This document shows, in pieces, positions 7,875 through 15,997 of a DNA stretch of 64,000 nucleotides. Under the pieces are notes generated by a model that did not search any database, was not told the DNA's origin, and saw nothing but the letters and a program-made list of their open reading frames with translations. The stretch spans positions 42,038 to 106,037 of the forward strand of contig NZ_JBITGZ010000025.1 of NCBI RefSeq assembly GCF_044457565.1, given 5' to 3'. This DNA is from Kitasatospora sp044457565 (GTDB lineage: Bacteria; Actinomycetota; Actinomycetes; Streptomycetales; Streptomycetaceae). Each line of letters opens with the position of its first letter. Position 1 is the stretch's first letter. The position numbers and the translations under genes were made by a program.

Positions 7875-9617
7875 ATGGGGCTCGGTGACTTCATCAACGG
7901 TGTGGGCGACGGGCTGGAGGACGCCTGGGATTCGACCAAGAAAACCGTCGGCTCGGCCGTCGACGGCGCCGCGCACCTCGTCGGCGACGGGCTGGACGCG
8001 GTGGGCCTGCACGACGCCGCGCACGCGGTGGACACCTTCGGCGACAGCGTCGCCGACAGTCTCGGCGCGCAGGTCGGGGAGTACGGGCTCGGGGAGTCCG
8101 ACGACCCCGGGGATCTGGTGCACGGCGACGTGCAGGCCATCGGCGAGTCGGCCGGTCACCTCCAGCGGTTCCATGTCGCGTTCGAGGCGACGGGGCAGGG
8201 CCTGACCAGGCTCGACGCCGATCACTGGCGGGGCGAGGCGGGCGATGCCTTCCGGGCCAGGTTCGCGCCGCACCCCAAGCTCTGGCTGACCGCCGCGGAC
8301 GCCTGTCACACCGCCGCCAGGGCCCTGGTGGAGTACGGCCACACGGTCGGTTGGGCGCAGCAGCAGGCCAAGCAGGCCATTGACCTCTACAAGCGCGCCA
8401 AGAAGGCGTCCGAGGACGCCCGCGAGGCGTACAACAAGCAGGTCGACTCCTACAACGCCTCCGTCCGGGACTACAACCGGCGGGCCGCCGCCGGGCAGCC
8501 GCCCGCCCAGCAGCCCACCGCGCCGGGCGCGTTCACGGATCCGGGCGAGGCCGTCCTCGGGCAGGCCCAGGAGGTCCTCAGGAGCGCCCGGGCGCAGCGC
8601 GACGTCGCGGCCGAGCAGGCCAAGGCCGCCCTGGACACCGCGACCGCGACGGCTCCGTCCGAACCGAGCTTCCTGTCCCGCATGGGCCATGACGTCAGCG
8701 ACACCTTCCAGGGTCTGGAGGTGGGTGAGCTCCACCTGGCCGGTGGCCTGGTCAAGGGCGCCGCCGACATCGTGAAGTTCGTGCGCGGGCTGAACCCGAC
8801 CGACCCGTACAACCTCACCCACCCCGCGCAGTACGCCGACCATGTGTCGTCGACCGCCGCCGGCCTGCTGCACGCCACCAACCACCCGATGGAGCTGCTC
8901 TCGGCCGTGGTCGGCTCGGGGTGGGGTTCCGATCCGTTCGAGGCGTTCGGCAAGCTCACCACCAATGTGGCGTTCGGCGTCGCGACGGGCGGCGCCGGCG
9001 AGGCCGGTGCGATCGCCGAGGACGTCGGGGCCAACGTCGGCCGGGAGGTGGCGGAGAACGCCGGGCGGGACGCGGCCGAGACCGCGGGCCGGGAGGCGGC
9101 CGAGGACCTGCGGCCCAAGCCCTTCGGCGACGAGTGGCTGACGGGCGCCCGCCGCCGGCCCCGCGATCTGCTGGACGACCCGGCCCAGACCAGGTGGGCC
9201 GAGGACGCGTACGCCGACTTCCTCAAGAACGACCGTGACATCGAGGCGATCAGCAGCCAGAACGGAGACGTGCTCCGGCCGGACGGCAGCCACGGCTACA
9301 CCCCGGAGGAGATCGCCTCGATCAAGAAGCACGTGTTCGACACCGAGCATCCGATCGAGGACTACGAGACCGGTCAGGTGGTCCAGCGGAAGTTCGACGC
9401 CGACCCCGAGATCGCGGACGCCTGGATCCGGCTGCGCAGCGGACGGGCGATGCCCGAGGACCACATCCTGGTGGAGCACGAGCTGGCGGAGCTGACCTAC
9501 CTGCGCGAGCACCCCGGGGCCACCTACCAGGAGGCGCACCGGGTGGCCAACCAGACGTACAACTGGCAGGAGAATGTCCCGCTGGACAAGCGCGAAGACT
9601 TCGAAGGTGAGTGGTGA
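7875..9617 (+). CDS. Large T7SS-type polymorphic toxin-like protein
   Basis: A protein of 580 aa starting at ATG 7875 after a GGGGAG ribosome site. Layout: residues 1-60 are Gly/Asp/Ala-rich. Residues about 75-290 are a WXG100/LXG-like helical region with WRGEAGDAFRARF near residue 119 and a long Lys/Gln/Ala-rich coiled coil. Residues about 290-400 contain a hydrophobic Ala/Gly-rich stretch. Residues about 440-580 form a compact, more polar C-terminal domain with HGYTPEEI, two Asp-rich segments and VEHELAEL (HELAE at 535-539), ending in TYNW and an acidic tail. This build, a secretion module joined to a variable C-terminal domain, matches polymorphic toxins. The C-terminal activity is unknown; the HELAE stretch could ligate metal but is not a standard HExxH site. 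Its stop overlaps the following small ORF. Confidence 0.6.
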   Translation: MGLGDFINGVGDGLEDAWDSTKKTVGSAVDGAAHLVGDGLDAVGLHDAAHAVDTFGDSVADSLGAQVGEYGLGESDDPGDLVHGDVQAIGESAGHLQRFHVAFEATGQGLTRLDADHWRGEAGDAFRARFAPHPKLWLTAADACHTAARALVEYGHTVGWAQQQAKQAIDLYKRAKKASEDAREAYNKQVDSYNASVRDYNRRAAAGQPPAQQPTAPGAFTDPGEAVLGQAQEVLRSARAQRDVAAEQAKAALDTATATAPSEPSFLSRMGHDVSDTFQGLEVGELHLAGGLVKGAADIVKFVRGLNPTDPYNLTHPAQYADHVSSTAAGLLHATNHPMELLSAVVGSGWGSDPFEAFGKLTTNVAFGVATGGAGEAGAIAEDVGANVGREVAENAGRDAAETAGREAAEDLRPKPFGDEWLTGARRRPRDLLDDPAQTRWAEDAYADFLKNDRDIEAISSQNGDVLRPDGSHGYTPEEIASIKKHVFDTEHPIEDYETGQVVQRKFDADPEIADAWIRLRSGRAMPEDHILVEHELAELTYLREHPGATYQEAHRVANQTYNWQENVPLDKREDFEGEW

Positions 9618-9850
9618 TGGCAGCGATCGTCTACTTCAACAGGATCGCCGAGGGTGCCGACAGCGTGCAGTACGTCTTCGGGGACGACCCGCAGACCATG
9701 ACCAGGACGCTCACCGTCGACAAGGGGAGCCGGCGGTCCGCGTCGGGTGACGGCAAGGCCGACTACGAGTTCCTGAAGGCCTCTCGGAAGATCAACGCCA
9801 AGTTCGCCGAGTCCGGGTCCTGGCCCGAGCGGGGTATGAGCGTCAGCTGA
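9617..9850 (+). CDS. Small protein after the toxin-like gene, candidate immunity protein
   Basis: A protein of 77 aa. ATG 9617 overlaps the toxin stop (TGATG), with AAGGTGAG about 8 nt upstream. The sequence is soluble and mixed alpha/beta in look (MAAIVYFNRIAEG... TLTVDKGSRRS... SGSWPERGMSVS), with no membrane segment or cysteine. I do not recognise a family. A small ORF translationally coupled to the 3' end of a polymorphic toxin is the usual place for an immunity gene, so that role is inferred from position alone. A strong bidirectional hairpin follows 6 nt after the stop, closing the four-gene unit. Confidence 0.6.
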   Translation: MAAIVYFNRIAEGADSVQYVFGDDPQTMTRTLTVDKGSRRSASGDGKADYEFLKASRKINAKFAESGSWPERGMSVS

Positions 9851-9856
9851 CCGGGC

Positions 9857-9894
9857 GCGGCGCGGGCCCGGCGGCCACGGCGGGCCCGCGCCGC
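9857..9894. terminator. 14-bp hairpin between the toxin island and glnD
   Basis: GCGGCGCGGGCCCG (9857-9870) pairs perfectly with CGGGCCCGCGCCGC (9881-9894) around a 10-nt loop. It lies between convergent transcription units and can serve both strands. Confidence 0.65.
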
Positions 9895-9923
9895 GGTGGG
9901 CCGGGCGCGCACCCGCGCCCGGC

Positions 9924-12347
9924 TCAGGTGAGCGCAGCCTGCACCGCCGCCGCGACCTGCGCCGCCCGCTCGGGCGCCAGCGGCAGACCGGCCGCGTCCG
10001 TCACGTAGAAGGCGTCCACCGCGTCCGCGCCCAGCGTGCTGACGTGCGCCGTCCGCACCCGTACGCCGGCCGCGTCCAGCGCCCGCCCGATCCGGTGCAG
10101 CAGGCCCGGCGCGTCGTGCGCGCGGACCTCCAGGACGGTGGCGGTGGCCGAGGCGCCGCCCGGGGCGACCGAGACCACCGGCGGCGGGGTGCTGATGCCC
10201 CGTCGGCGTGGGGCGGCGGCGTCCCGCTCGGCGAGCTTGCGGGCGACGTCCAGCGAGCCGTCCAGGGCCCGGCGCAGATCGGCCCGCAGCCGGGCGGCCT
10301 CCGGCAGCTCGCCGTACTCGGCGGCGACCGTCCAGGAGAGCAGCAGCACGGCGCCGGCGCCGATCGGATCCAGCTCACGCAGGCCGGCCTTGCGCACGGT
10401 GAGCCGGTGCAGGGCCAGCACCCCGGCCACCGTGCCGAGCAGGCCGGGCCGGTCCGGGACGGCGAGGGTGAGCTCGACGCCCATCGGCTCGGTGGTGAAG
10501 GAGTCCTGATCTGCCTGGGCCCGCAGGGAGAGCGCCGGGCCCTGGGTGCGGGCCGCCTCCACGGCCAGGCGCTCCTCCTCCGCGGTCGGCTCCGCGTCGG
10601 CCGGCCCCGGGTAACCGCCGGCCAGCTGGGCCGCCGCCCGGGCGACCAGGCCGTCCACCAGCGAAGCCCGCCAGCTGCTCCAGGCGGCCGGGCCGGTGGC
10701 GGTGGCGTCGGCCTCGGTGAGCGCGTGCAGCAGTTCCAGCTGCGGCAGGGTGGCGACCACCTTGGTGATCAGGTCGACGGTCGCCGGGTCGTCCGGATCG
10801 CGGCGGGTGGCGGTGTCCACCAGCGTCAGGTGGTGGCGCACCAGCACCGCGAGGGTCTCGGTGTCCTCCCGGTCGAAGCCCATCCGGACGGCCACGTCGC
10901 GCACGATCACCTCGCCGGCCTCGCTGTGGTCGCCGGGCCAGCCCTTGCCGATGTCGTGCAGCAGCGCCGCGACCAGCAACAGGTCGGGCCTGGCCACCCG
11001 GCGGGTCATCGCGGCGGCCTTCACCGCCGTCTCCACCAGGTGCCGGTCCACCGTCCAGCGGTGCACGGCGTTGCGCTGCGGGCGGCAGCGCACCCGCTCC
11101 CAGTCCGGCAGCAGCCGGGTGATCAGCCCCTCCGCCTCCAGCGCCTCCCAGACCGGGATACAGGCCTCGCCCGCGCCCAGCAGGGTGATCATCTGCGCCC
11201 GGGCCTCGTCCGGCCAGGGCACCGGCAGCGGGCGGCATTCGGCGGCCAGGCGGCGCACCGTCGCGTACGAGATGGTCAGCCCGGCCTGGGCGGCGGCCGC
11301 CGCGGCGCGCAGCGGCAGGACCGGGTCGCTTGCCGGACGGGCGCCCTGGGCGAGCACCGCCTCGCCGTCCTGTTCGACCACACCCTCGGCGAGCGGCCGG
11401 CGTTCTATGGCGCCGCGCGCCACCGCGCCCGCTCCCCGGCCGGTGCCGGTGAAGGGGAACGAGAGCCGGGAGGAGCGCCGGCCCCGGGTGGAGCGGGTGG
11501 CCAGCAGCCGGTCCACGGCCCGCCAGGTGACGTCACCGGCGTAGGTGATGGTCCGGGCGGCCTCGTAGACCTGACGCAGCAGGGTGTCGGCGTCCAGCAC
11601 CCCGAGCCGGTCGGCGACCTGGTCCTGGTCCTGGAGACTGAGCCGCTCGGTGGCCCGGCCGGTGACCAGGTGCAGCGCATCGCGGACGTCGCTGAGCCGG
11701 CGGGCGGCGGCGTCCAGACCGTCGCGCGGGGCGTCGGCGAGCCAGCTGGCGGCGATGGCGCCGAGCGCGACGACGTCCCGCAGGCCGCCCCTGGCCTCCT
11801 TGAGGTCGGGCTCCAGCAGGAAGGAGAGCTCGCCGTGCCGCTCGGCGCGGTCGGCGCACAGCTCCCTGAGCTCGGGCAGCCGCTCGGGGGCGCCGGAGCG
11901 CCAGTCGGCCAGCACGGCGGAGCGCAGCGAGGCGGTGAGGGCGCCGTCGCCGGCGATGTGTCGCGCGTCCAGCAGGCCCAGCTGGGCCTTGAGATCGGCG
12001 GCCGCCACGGTACGGGCCTCGGCGAGGGTGCGGACGGAGTGGTCGAGGGCGGCGCCGCTGTCCCAGACGGGGTACCAGATCCGCTCGGCCAGCGCACTGT
12101 CGGCGGCGCCCTCGTGCAGCAGCAGTACGTCGAGGTCGCTGCGGGGTGAGAGCTCGCCGCGCCCGTAGCCGCCGACGGCGACCAGGGCGACGCCCGGCGG
12201 GGCGCCGGCCGCGGTGAGCAGGCCGGCCAGCCAGTCGTCGGTGAGCCGGGCGAGCGCCGCGCGGCGCTCGGCGCCGCCCACCCCGGGCTCGGCGAGCAGC
12301 CGGGCGCGGGCGGCGCTGTAGTCGGTGGGGTTGGCTTCGGTGGTCAC
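9924..12347 (-). CDS. glnD: PII nucleotidyltransferase / deadenylylating bifunctional enzyme GlnD
   Basis: A protein of 807 aa starting at GTG 12347. GlnD-family enzymes modify and demodify PII at the T-loop tyrosine according to glutamine level; in actinomycetes the modification is reported to be adenylylation. An N-terminal nucleotidyltransferase domain contains GGYGRGELSPRSDLDVLLLHE (residues about 60-80) with the metal-binding DLD. A central HD phosphohydrolase domain has LLHDIGKGWPGDHSEAGE. Two C-terminal ACT domains (about 650-720 and 735-807) sense glutamine. The length is slightly short of enterobacterial GlnD (about 890) but normal for actinomycetes. It is the last gene of amtB-glnK-glnD. 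A hairpin separates it from glnK, so its expression is probably lower than that of the first two genes. Confidence 0.93.
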   Translation of the reverse strand: MTTEANPTDYSAARARLLAEPGVGGAERRAALARLTDDWLAGLLTAAGAPPGVALVAVGGYGRGELSPRSDLDVLLLHEGAADSALAERIWYPVWDSGAALDHSVRTLAEARTVAAADLKAQLGLLDARHIAGDGALTASLRSAVLADWRSGAPERLPELRELCADRAERHGELSFLLEPDLKEARGGLRDVVALGAIAASWLADAPRDGLDAAARRLSDVRDALHLVTGRATERLSLQDQDQVADRLGVLDADTLLRQVYEAARTITYAGDVTWRAVDRLLATRSTRGRRSSRLSFPFTGTGRGAGAVARGAIERRPLAEGVVEQDGEAVLAQGARPASDPVLPLRAAAAAAQAGLTISYATVRRLAAECRPLPVPWPDEARAQMITLLGAGEACIPVWEALEAEGLITRLLPDWERVRCRPQRNAVHRWTVDRHLVETAVKAAAMTRRVARPDLLLVAALLHDIGKGWPGDHSEAGEVIVRDVAVRMGFDREDTETLAVLVRHHLTLVDTATRRDPDDPATVDLITKVVATLPQLELLHALTEADATATGPAAWSSWRASLVDGLVARAAAQLAGGYPGPADAEPTAEEERLAVEAARTQGPALSLRAQADQDSFTTEPMGVELTLAVPDRPGLLGTVAGVLALHRLTVRKAGLRELDPIGAGAVLLLSWTVAAEYGELPEAARLRADLRRALDGSLDVARKLAERDAAAPRRRGISTPPPVVSVAPGGASATATVLEVRAHDAPGLLHRIGRALDAAGVRVRTAHVSTLGADAVDAFYVTDAAGLPLAPERAAQVAAAVQAALT

Positions 12348-12413
12348 GTCGGGATCCCCATCCGTCGTACGGGCAGCGTGGCTGCTGCGCCCACTGGCGC
12401 TGATATGCCGTCA

Positions 12414-12446
12414 GCGGACCTGTGACCGGTCAGGTCACAGGTCCGC
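12414..12446 (-). terminator. 14-bp hairpin between glnK and glnD
   Basis: GCGGACCTGTGACC (12414-12427) and GGTCACAGGTCCGC (12433-12446) pair perfectly around ggtca. It lies 20 nt after the glnK stop and about 65 nt before the glnD start, so it may act as a partial terminator or mRNA-stability element inside the operon. Confidence 0.6.
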
Positions 12447-12466
12447 CGGCGGCGTCGAGGTGAATG

Positions 12467-12805
12467 CTAGAGGGCGTCGGGGCCGCGCTCGCCGGTACGC
12501 ACCCGGACGGCCGTGTCGACCGGGATGCTCCAGACCTTGCCGTCGCCGATCTTGCCGGTCCTGGCGGCCTTCACCAGGACGTCGATCAGCTGCTCGGCGT
12601 CGTCGTCCTCGACCAGGACCTCGATCCGGACCTTGGGTACCAGGTCGACGGTGTACTCCGCGCCCCGGTAGACCTCGGTGTGGCCGCGCTGGCGGCCGTA
12701 GCCGCTGGCCTCGGTGACGGTCAGGCCGTGGACACCGAAGGCCTGCAGGGCGGACTTCACGTCGTCCAGGCGGTGCGGCTTGATGACGGCGGTGATGAGC
12801 TTCAT
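12467..12805 (-). CDS. glnK: Nitrogen regulatory protein PII (GlnK)
   Basis: A protein of 112 aa, the exact PII length. It is a trimeric sensor of 2-oxoglutarate and ATP/ADP that blocks AmtB and signals nitrogen state. The N-terminus MKLITAVIKPHRLDDVKSAL, the T-loop region with Tyr51 in YRGAEYTVDLVPK (the modification site) and the C-terminal signature GKIGDGKVW are all present. The start codon overlaps the amtB stop (ATGA), indicating translational coupling; amtB-glnK linkage is the rule across bacteria. Expected regulation is GlnR-dependent induction at low nitrogen through the box at 14287-14324. Confidence 0.96.
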   Translation of the reverse strand: MKLITAVIKPHRLDDVKSALQAFGVHGLTVTEASGYGRQRGHTEVYRGAEYTVDLVPKVRIEVLVEDDDAEQLIDVLVKAARTGKIGDGKVWSIPVDTAVRVRTGERGPDAL

Positions 12806-14190
12806 CAGGCGTCGACCCCAGTCTTCTCGGTGGCGGTGCTGGTGGCCTTGTCGGCGGCCGGCGCGGCGGGCTGCGCGGCTGCGGAGGCCGCGGCCACCGC
12901 CGCCAGGGCGGGGAGGGGGGCGCTGCGGCCCAGGCTGGCGCCCACGGCGCTGAAGTCGTACGCGGACTCGGCGTGCTCGGCCTGGTCGATGCCGGCCACC
13001 TCGACGTCCTCGGCGACCCGGAAGCCGATGGTGCGGTGGATCGCCTGGCCGAGCAGCCAGGACAGGACGAAGGAGTAGACCGCGACCACGGCCACGCCCA
13101 TCGCCTGCTTGCCGAGCTGCTCGAAGCCGCCGCCGTAGAACAGGCCCTTGACACTCTGGCCGACGGTGCCGGTGGCGAACAGGCCCACCAGCAGCGAGCC
13201 GAGCGCGCCGCCGACGGCGTGTACGCCGACCACGTCGAGCGAGTCGTCGAAGCCGAAACGGTACTTGAGGCTGATCGCGGCGGCGCAGGCGGCGCCGGCG
13301 ATCAGGCCGATCGCGACCGCGCCGAGCGGGCTGACCGAGCCGCAGGCCGGGGTGATGGCGACCAGGCCCGCGACCGCGCCGGAGGCGGCGCCCAGGGTGG
13401 TGATCGCGCCGTGCTTGAGCTTCTCGTAGACCAGCCAGCCGATCATCGCGGCCGCGGTGGCCACCTGGGTGTTGACCAGGGCCATCGCCGCGACGCCGTT
13501 GGCGGCCAGCGCGGAGCCGGCGTTGAAGCCGAACCAGCCGAACCAGAGCAGGCCGGAGCCGAGCATGACCAGCGGGAGGCTGTGCGGGCGCATCGGGTCC
13601 TTCTTGAAGCCGACCCGCTTTCCGAGGACGAGGCACAGGGCCAGGCCCGCCACACCGGCGTTGATGTGCACCGCGGTGCCACCGGCGAAGTCGATCACGC
13701 CGTTGCGGTCGCCGAGCCAGCCGCCCTTGCCGCCGTCGAAGAAGAACACCCAGTGCGCGACCGGGAAGTAGACGATCGTCACCCAGAGCGCGATGAACAG
13801 GCCCCAGGCGGTGAACTTGGCGCGGTCCGCGATCGCGCCGCTGATCAGGGCGGGGGTGATGATCGCGAACATCAGCTGGAAGGCCGAGAACGCGGTGACC
13901 GGGATCGCGCCGGTCAGGTCGTTCAGGCCGATGCCCTGCATCCCCAGGAAGTCGAGGTTGCCGATCAGGCCGGCACCCGCGTCGGGCCCGAAGCTGAGCG
14001 AGTAGCCGTAGAGCACCCAGAGCACACTGACGATGGCGAGCGAGATGAAGCTCATGGCCAGCATGTTGAGCACGCTCTTGACCCTGACCATGCCCCCGTA
14101 GAAGAAGGCCAGGCCCGGAGTCATCAACATGACCAGGGCCGCACTGATGAGCACAAAGGCGGTATCGCCTGCGCTGAAGCCGTCCGGCAT
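12805..14190 (-). CDS. amtB: Ammonium transporter AmtB
   Basis: A protein of 461 aa starting at ATG 14190, with GAGGAG 7 nt upstream. It is a trimeric membrane channel for ammonium/ammonia uptake. The first helix (TAFVLISAALVMLMTPGLAFFYGGMV) carries the family hallmark, and multiple further hydrophobic helices follow (11 expected). The conserved HINAGVAGLA and VHAVGGALGSLLVGLFA segments contain the twin pore histidines. The C-terminal cytoplasmic tail is extended and Ala-rich (about 45 residues), longer than in E. coli AmtB. It is the first gene of the operon with glnK and glnD. A GlnR-type binding site lies about 100-135 nt upstream. Confidence 0.95.
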   Translation of the reverse strand: MPDGFSAGDTAFVLISAALVMLMTPGLAFFYGGMVRVKSVLNMLAMSFISLAIVSVLWVLYGYSLSFGPDAGAGLIGNLDFLGMQGIGLNDLTGAIPVTAFSAFQLMFAIITPALISGAIADRAKFTAWGLFIALWVTIVYFPVAHWVFFFDGGKGGWLGDRNGVIDFAGGTAVHINAGVAGLALCLVLGKRVGFKKDPMRPHSLPLVMLGSGLLWFGWFGFNAGSALAANGVAAMALVNTQVATAAAMIGWLVYEKLKHGAITTLGAASGAVAGLVAITPACGSVSPLGAVAIGLIAGAACAAAISLKYRFGFDDSLDVVGVHAVGGALGSLLVGLFATGTVGQSVKGLFYGGGFEQLGKQAMGVAVVAVYSFVLSWLLGQAIHRTIGFRVAEDVEVAGIDQAEHAESAYDFSAVGASLGRSAPLPALAAVAAASAAAQPAAPAADKATSTATEKTGVDA

Positions 14191-14286
14191 CGGCGTCTCC
14201 TCGTGAAATGAAGCCGCTCCACCCGCGGGATACCTGTCCCGTGCCACCCGGGGTGTCGGCGATGTAGAGGAGGTTGCCGAAGTCTG

Positions 14287-14324
14287 GTTTCGGCCGATGC
14301 GGCTCGGTGTTTCGCCGCCGTGAC
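14287..14324 (-). promoter_or_regulatory. GlnR box upstream of amtB
   Basis: Read on the minus strand the order is GTCAC-n6-GAAAC-n6-CCGCA-n6-GAAAC, with exact 6-nt spacers and a 22-nt period. The established GlnR consensus in Streptomyces is gTnAC-n6-GaAAC repeated. Here a1, b1 and b2 fit perfectly and only a2 (CCGCA) is degenerate. It lies 97-134 nt before the amtB start, a normal position for activation under nitrogen limitation. Confidence 0.75.
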
Positions 14325-14425
14325 GTCGTTGACGCCGGGGTTACACCGACGTGAACTACGGCCGCGCCGCGCCGGCGGATGAGCTACCGTTCGGCCGCAC
14401 AGTACGGCAGGTGCCCGAACGGTCA

Positions 14426-14457
14426 CCGACCGTGGGGGCGGCGGCCCCCACGGTCGG
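14426..14457 (-). terminator. 14-bp hairpin downstream of nsdA
   Basis: CCGACCGTGGGGGC (14426-14439) pairs perfectly with GCCCCCACGGTCGG (14444-14457) around a GGCG loop. It lies 85 nt beyond the nsdA stop on the minus strand. Confidence 0.65.
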
Positions 14458-14542
14458 AGAATGAGTGGCGATCGTGGCCGGAACCGGCCGGTCGGACCAC
14501 CGGCCCGCCCCGGACCCGGCTCGGCCCGCGCTCGGCCCGGCC

Positions 14543-15997
14543 TCAGACCACCGAGGCGTACTCCGGAATGTCCTGCACCACGCGGTCGGCCAGCCGGCTC
14601 ACCGCGTCCACACCCCGGTACTGCCGGTTGGCCGCCTCCGAGGTCTTGCGCACCCGGGTGTTCAGCCGCTCCGAGCGGACCTTGGTCGCGATGTCCACCG
14701 CCTGCTCCGCCATCACGGCGGCCTGCTCCGGCTCGTTCTGCAGCAGGTGGACGCTGGCCATGCCGATCAGGTTGAAGGCGTACGAGCGGACGTGGTCGTC
14801 GTCCTGGCGGAAGAGGTCCACGGCGCGCTCCATCACCGGCGCCGCCATCGAGGCGTACAGGTCGCCGCGGCTGGAGTGGTAGGCCAGGTCACGGTAGGAG
14901 TGCGCGTTCTCCGCGTTGAGCTCGGCGGCGGAGAAGAACTTCAGCCAGTCCGGGTCGTTGTCGCCGTCCCGGATGTCGGTGAAGGTGTCCTCGGCCAGCC
15001 GGACGGCCCGGGCGCAGCGGTTGACCTCGCCGATCGTCGAGTAGGCGCGGGCCTCCATCGCGTACAGCAGGGCCTGCTGCTTGGGGGTCGCGGTGTCCCG
15101 GCTGCCGTACTGGGCGAGGTGGATCAGCTCCAGGGCGTCGTCGCCGCGGTTGAGGTGGATCATCTGGCGGCTCATGTCTGTGAGGATCAGCGCACCGAAC
15201 GGGCGATCGCCGGCCTCCTTGGCGGCGTGCAGCGCGAGCACGTAGTACTTCTGCGCGCTGGGGTGCATGCCGACGTCGTAGGACATCCAGCCGGCCAGGT
15301 GGGCCAGTTCGGCCGTGAGGCGGAAGAGCCGCTTGGTGGTCGCCTCCGGGTAGGTCTCCTGGAGCAGGTCGGTGACCTCGTGCAGCTGGCCGACGACGGC
15401 CTTGCGGCGCAGGCCACCACCGTTCTGGGCGTCCCACTGGCGGAACATCACCGTGGTCTGCTCCAGCAGCTGGAGCTCGGGCTCGGAGAGCCGGCCGGTG
15501 AAGGGCTCGCCGCCGTTGGCGGCGGTCAGGATCGGGGTCGGCACGCCGGCGGGGCCCGGCGTCAGCCAACGCTGCATCGGCTCGATCAGTGCTGCTCCGG
15601 CCGTGAGGGCGAGTGAGGTGCCGAGGAAACCACGGCGGTTGAGCATCAGGTCGCTGCGCGAGTACTCGCTGATCAGCTGGACGGTCTGGGGGGCGCTCCA
15701 GGGCAGGTCGACGCCGCCGCCCACGGTGGAGACCGGGATGGCCGCGCGCAGTCCGAGATCCTCGATGGAGACGACCGAGCCGAAGCGCTCCGAGAACAGC
15801 TCGGACATGATCTTCGGAATCGGCTCGCGCGGCTGCTCACCGTCCAACCAGCGCCGTACCCGCGAGGTGTCGGTGGAGACGTGATGGGCGCCGATCTGGC
15901 GGGCCCGGCGGTTGACCTGCCGGGCCAACTCACCCTTGGACCAGCCGCTGCGGCCGAACCACGAGGTCAACTTCTCGTTGGGTTGCTTGTCTGCCAT
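14543..15997 (-). CDS. nsdA: NsdA, TPR-like negative regulator of development and antibiotic production
   Basis: A protein of 484 aa starting MADKQPNEKLTSWFGRSGWSKGELARQVNRRARQ. The first 80 residues resemble a Cro/C1-type helix-turn-helix, and the rest is a helical TPR-like array (AVVMAEQAVDIATKVR, AYSTIGEVNRCARAVRLAED and others). A short hydrophobic stretch (RRGFLGTSLALTAGAALIEP, about residues 120-140) is present. The sequence matches what I recall of NsdA (SCO5582 in S. coelicolor), whose disruption raises sporulation and antibiotic production. The position beside amtB supports this. The biochemical mechanism is unknown. The ATG at 15997 is chosen because it begins the conserved part. 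The upstream 603 nt is gene-free and should hold its promoter. Confidence 0.88.
   Translation of the reverse strand: MADKQPNEKLTSWFGRSGWSKGELARQVNRRARQIGAHHVSTDTSRVRRWLDGEQPREPIPKIMSELFSERFGSVVSIEDLGLRAAIPVSTVGGGVDLPWSAPQTVQLISEYSRSDLMLNRRGFLGTSLALTAGAALIEPMQRWLTPGPAGVPTPILTAANGGEPFTGRLSEPELQLLEQTTVMFRQWDAQNGGGLRRKAVVGQLHEVTDLLQETYPEATTKRLFRLTAELAHLAGWMSYDVGMHPSAQKYYVLALHAAKEAGDRPFGALILTDMSRQMIHLNRGDDALELIHLAQYGSRDTATPKQQALLYAMEARAYSTIGEVNRCARAVRLAEDTFTDIRDGDNDPDWLKFFSAAELNAENAHSYRDLAYHSSRGDLYASMAAPVMERAVDLFRQDDDHVRSYAFNLIGMASVHLLQNEPEQAAVMAEQAVDIATKVRSERLNTRVRKTSEAANRQYRGVDAVSRLADRVVQDIPEYASVV

Larger units (their letters stand above)
14191..14542. other. amtB upstream region and nsdA downstream region
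   Basis: A 352-nt gene-free interval. The part next to amtB carries the 5' leader and the GlnR box. The part next to nsdA carries a terminator hairpin. A gtaac word near 14338-14342 on the minus strand could be part of a second, imperfect GlnR site, but its 20-nt offset does not fit the box period. No gene is supported. Confidence 0.4.

Noticed and set aside
9585..9617. HELAE in the toxin as a standard zinc protease site
   Set aside because: The motif is HExxE, not HExxH, and no third ligand pattern is evident, so it is reported only as a possible metal site.
9924..12149. Long plus-strand frames opposite glnD
   Set aside because: Antisense shadow with His/Gln-rich repetitive content. GlnD on the minus strand has complete NTase, HD and ACT motifs.
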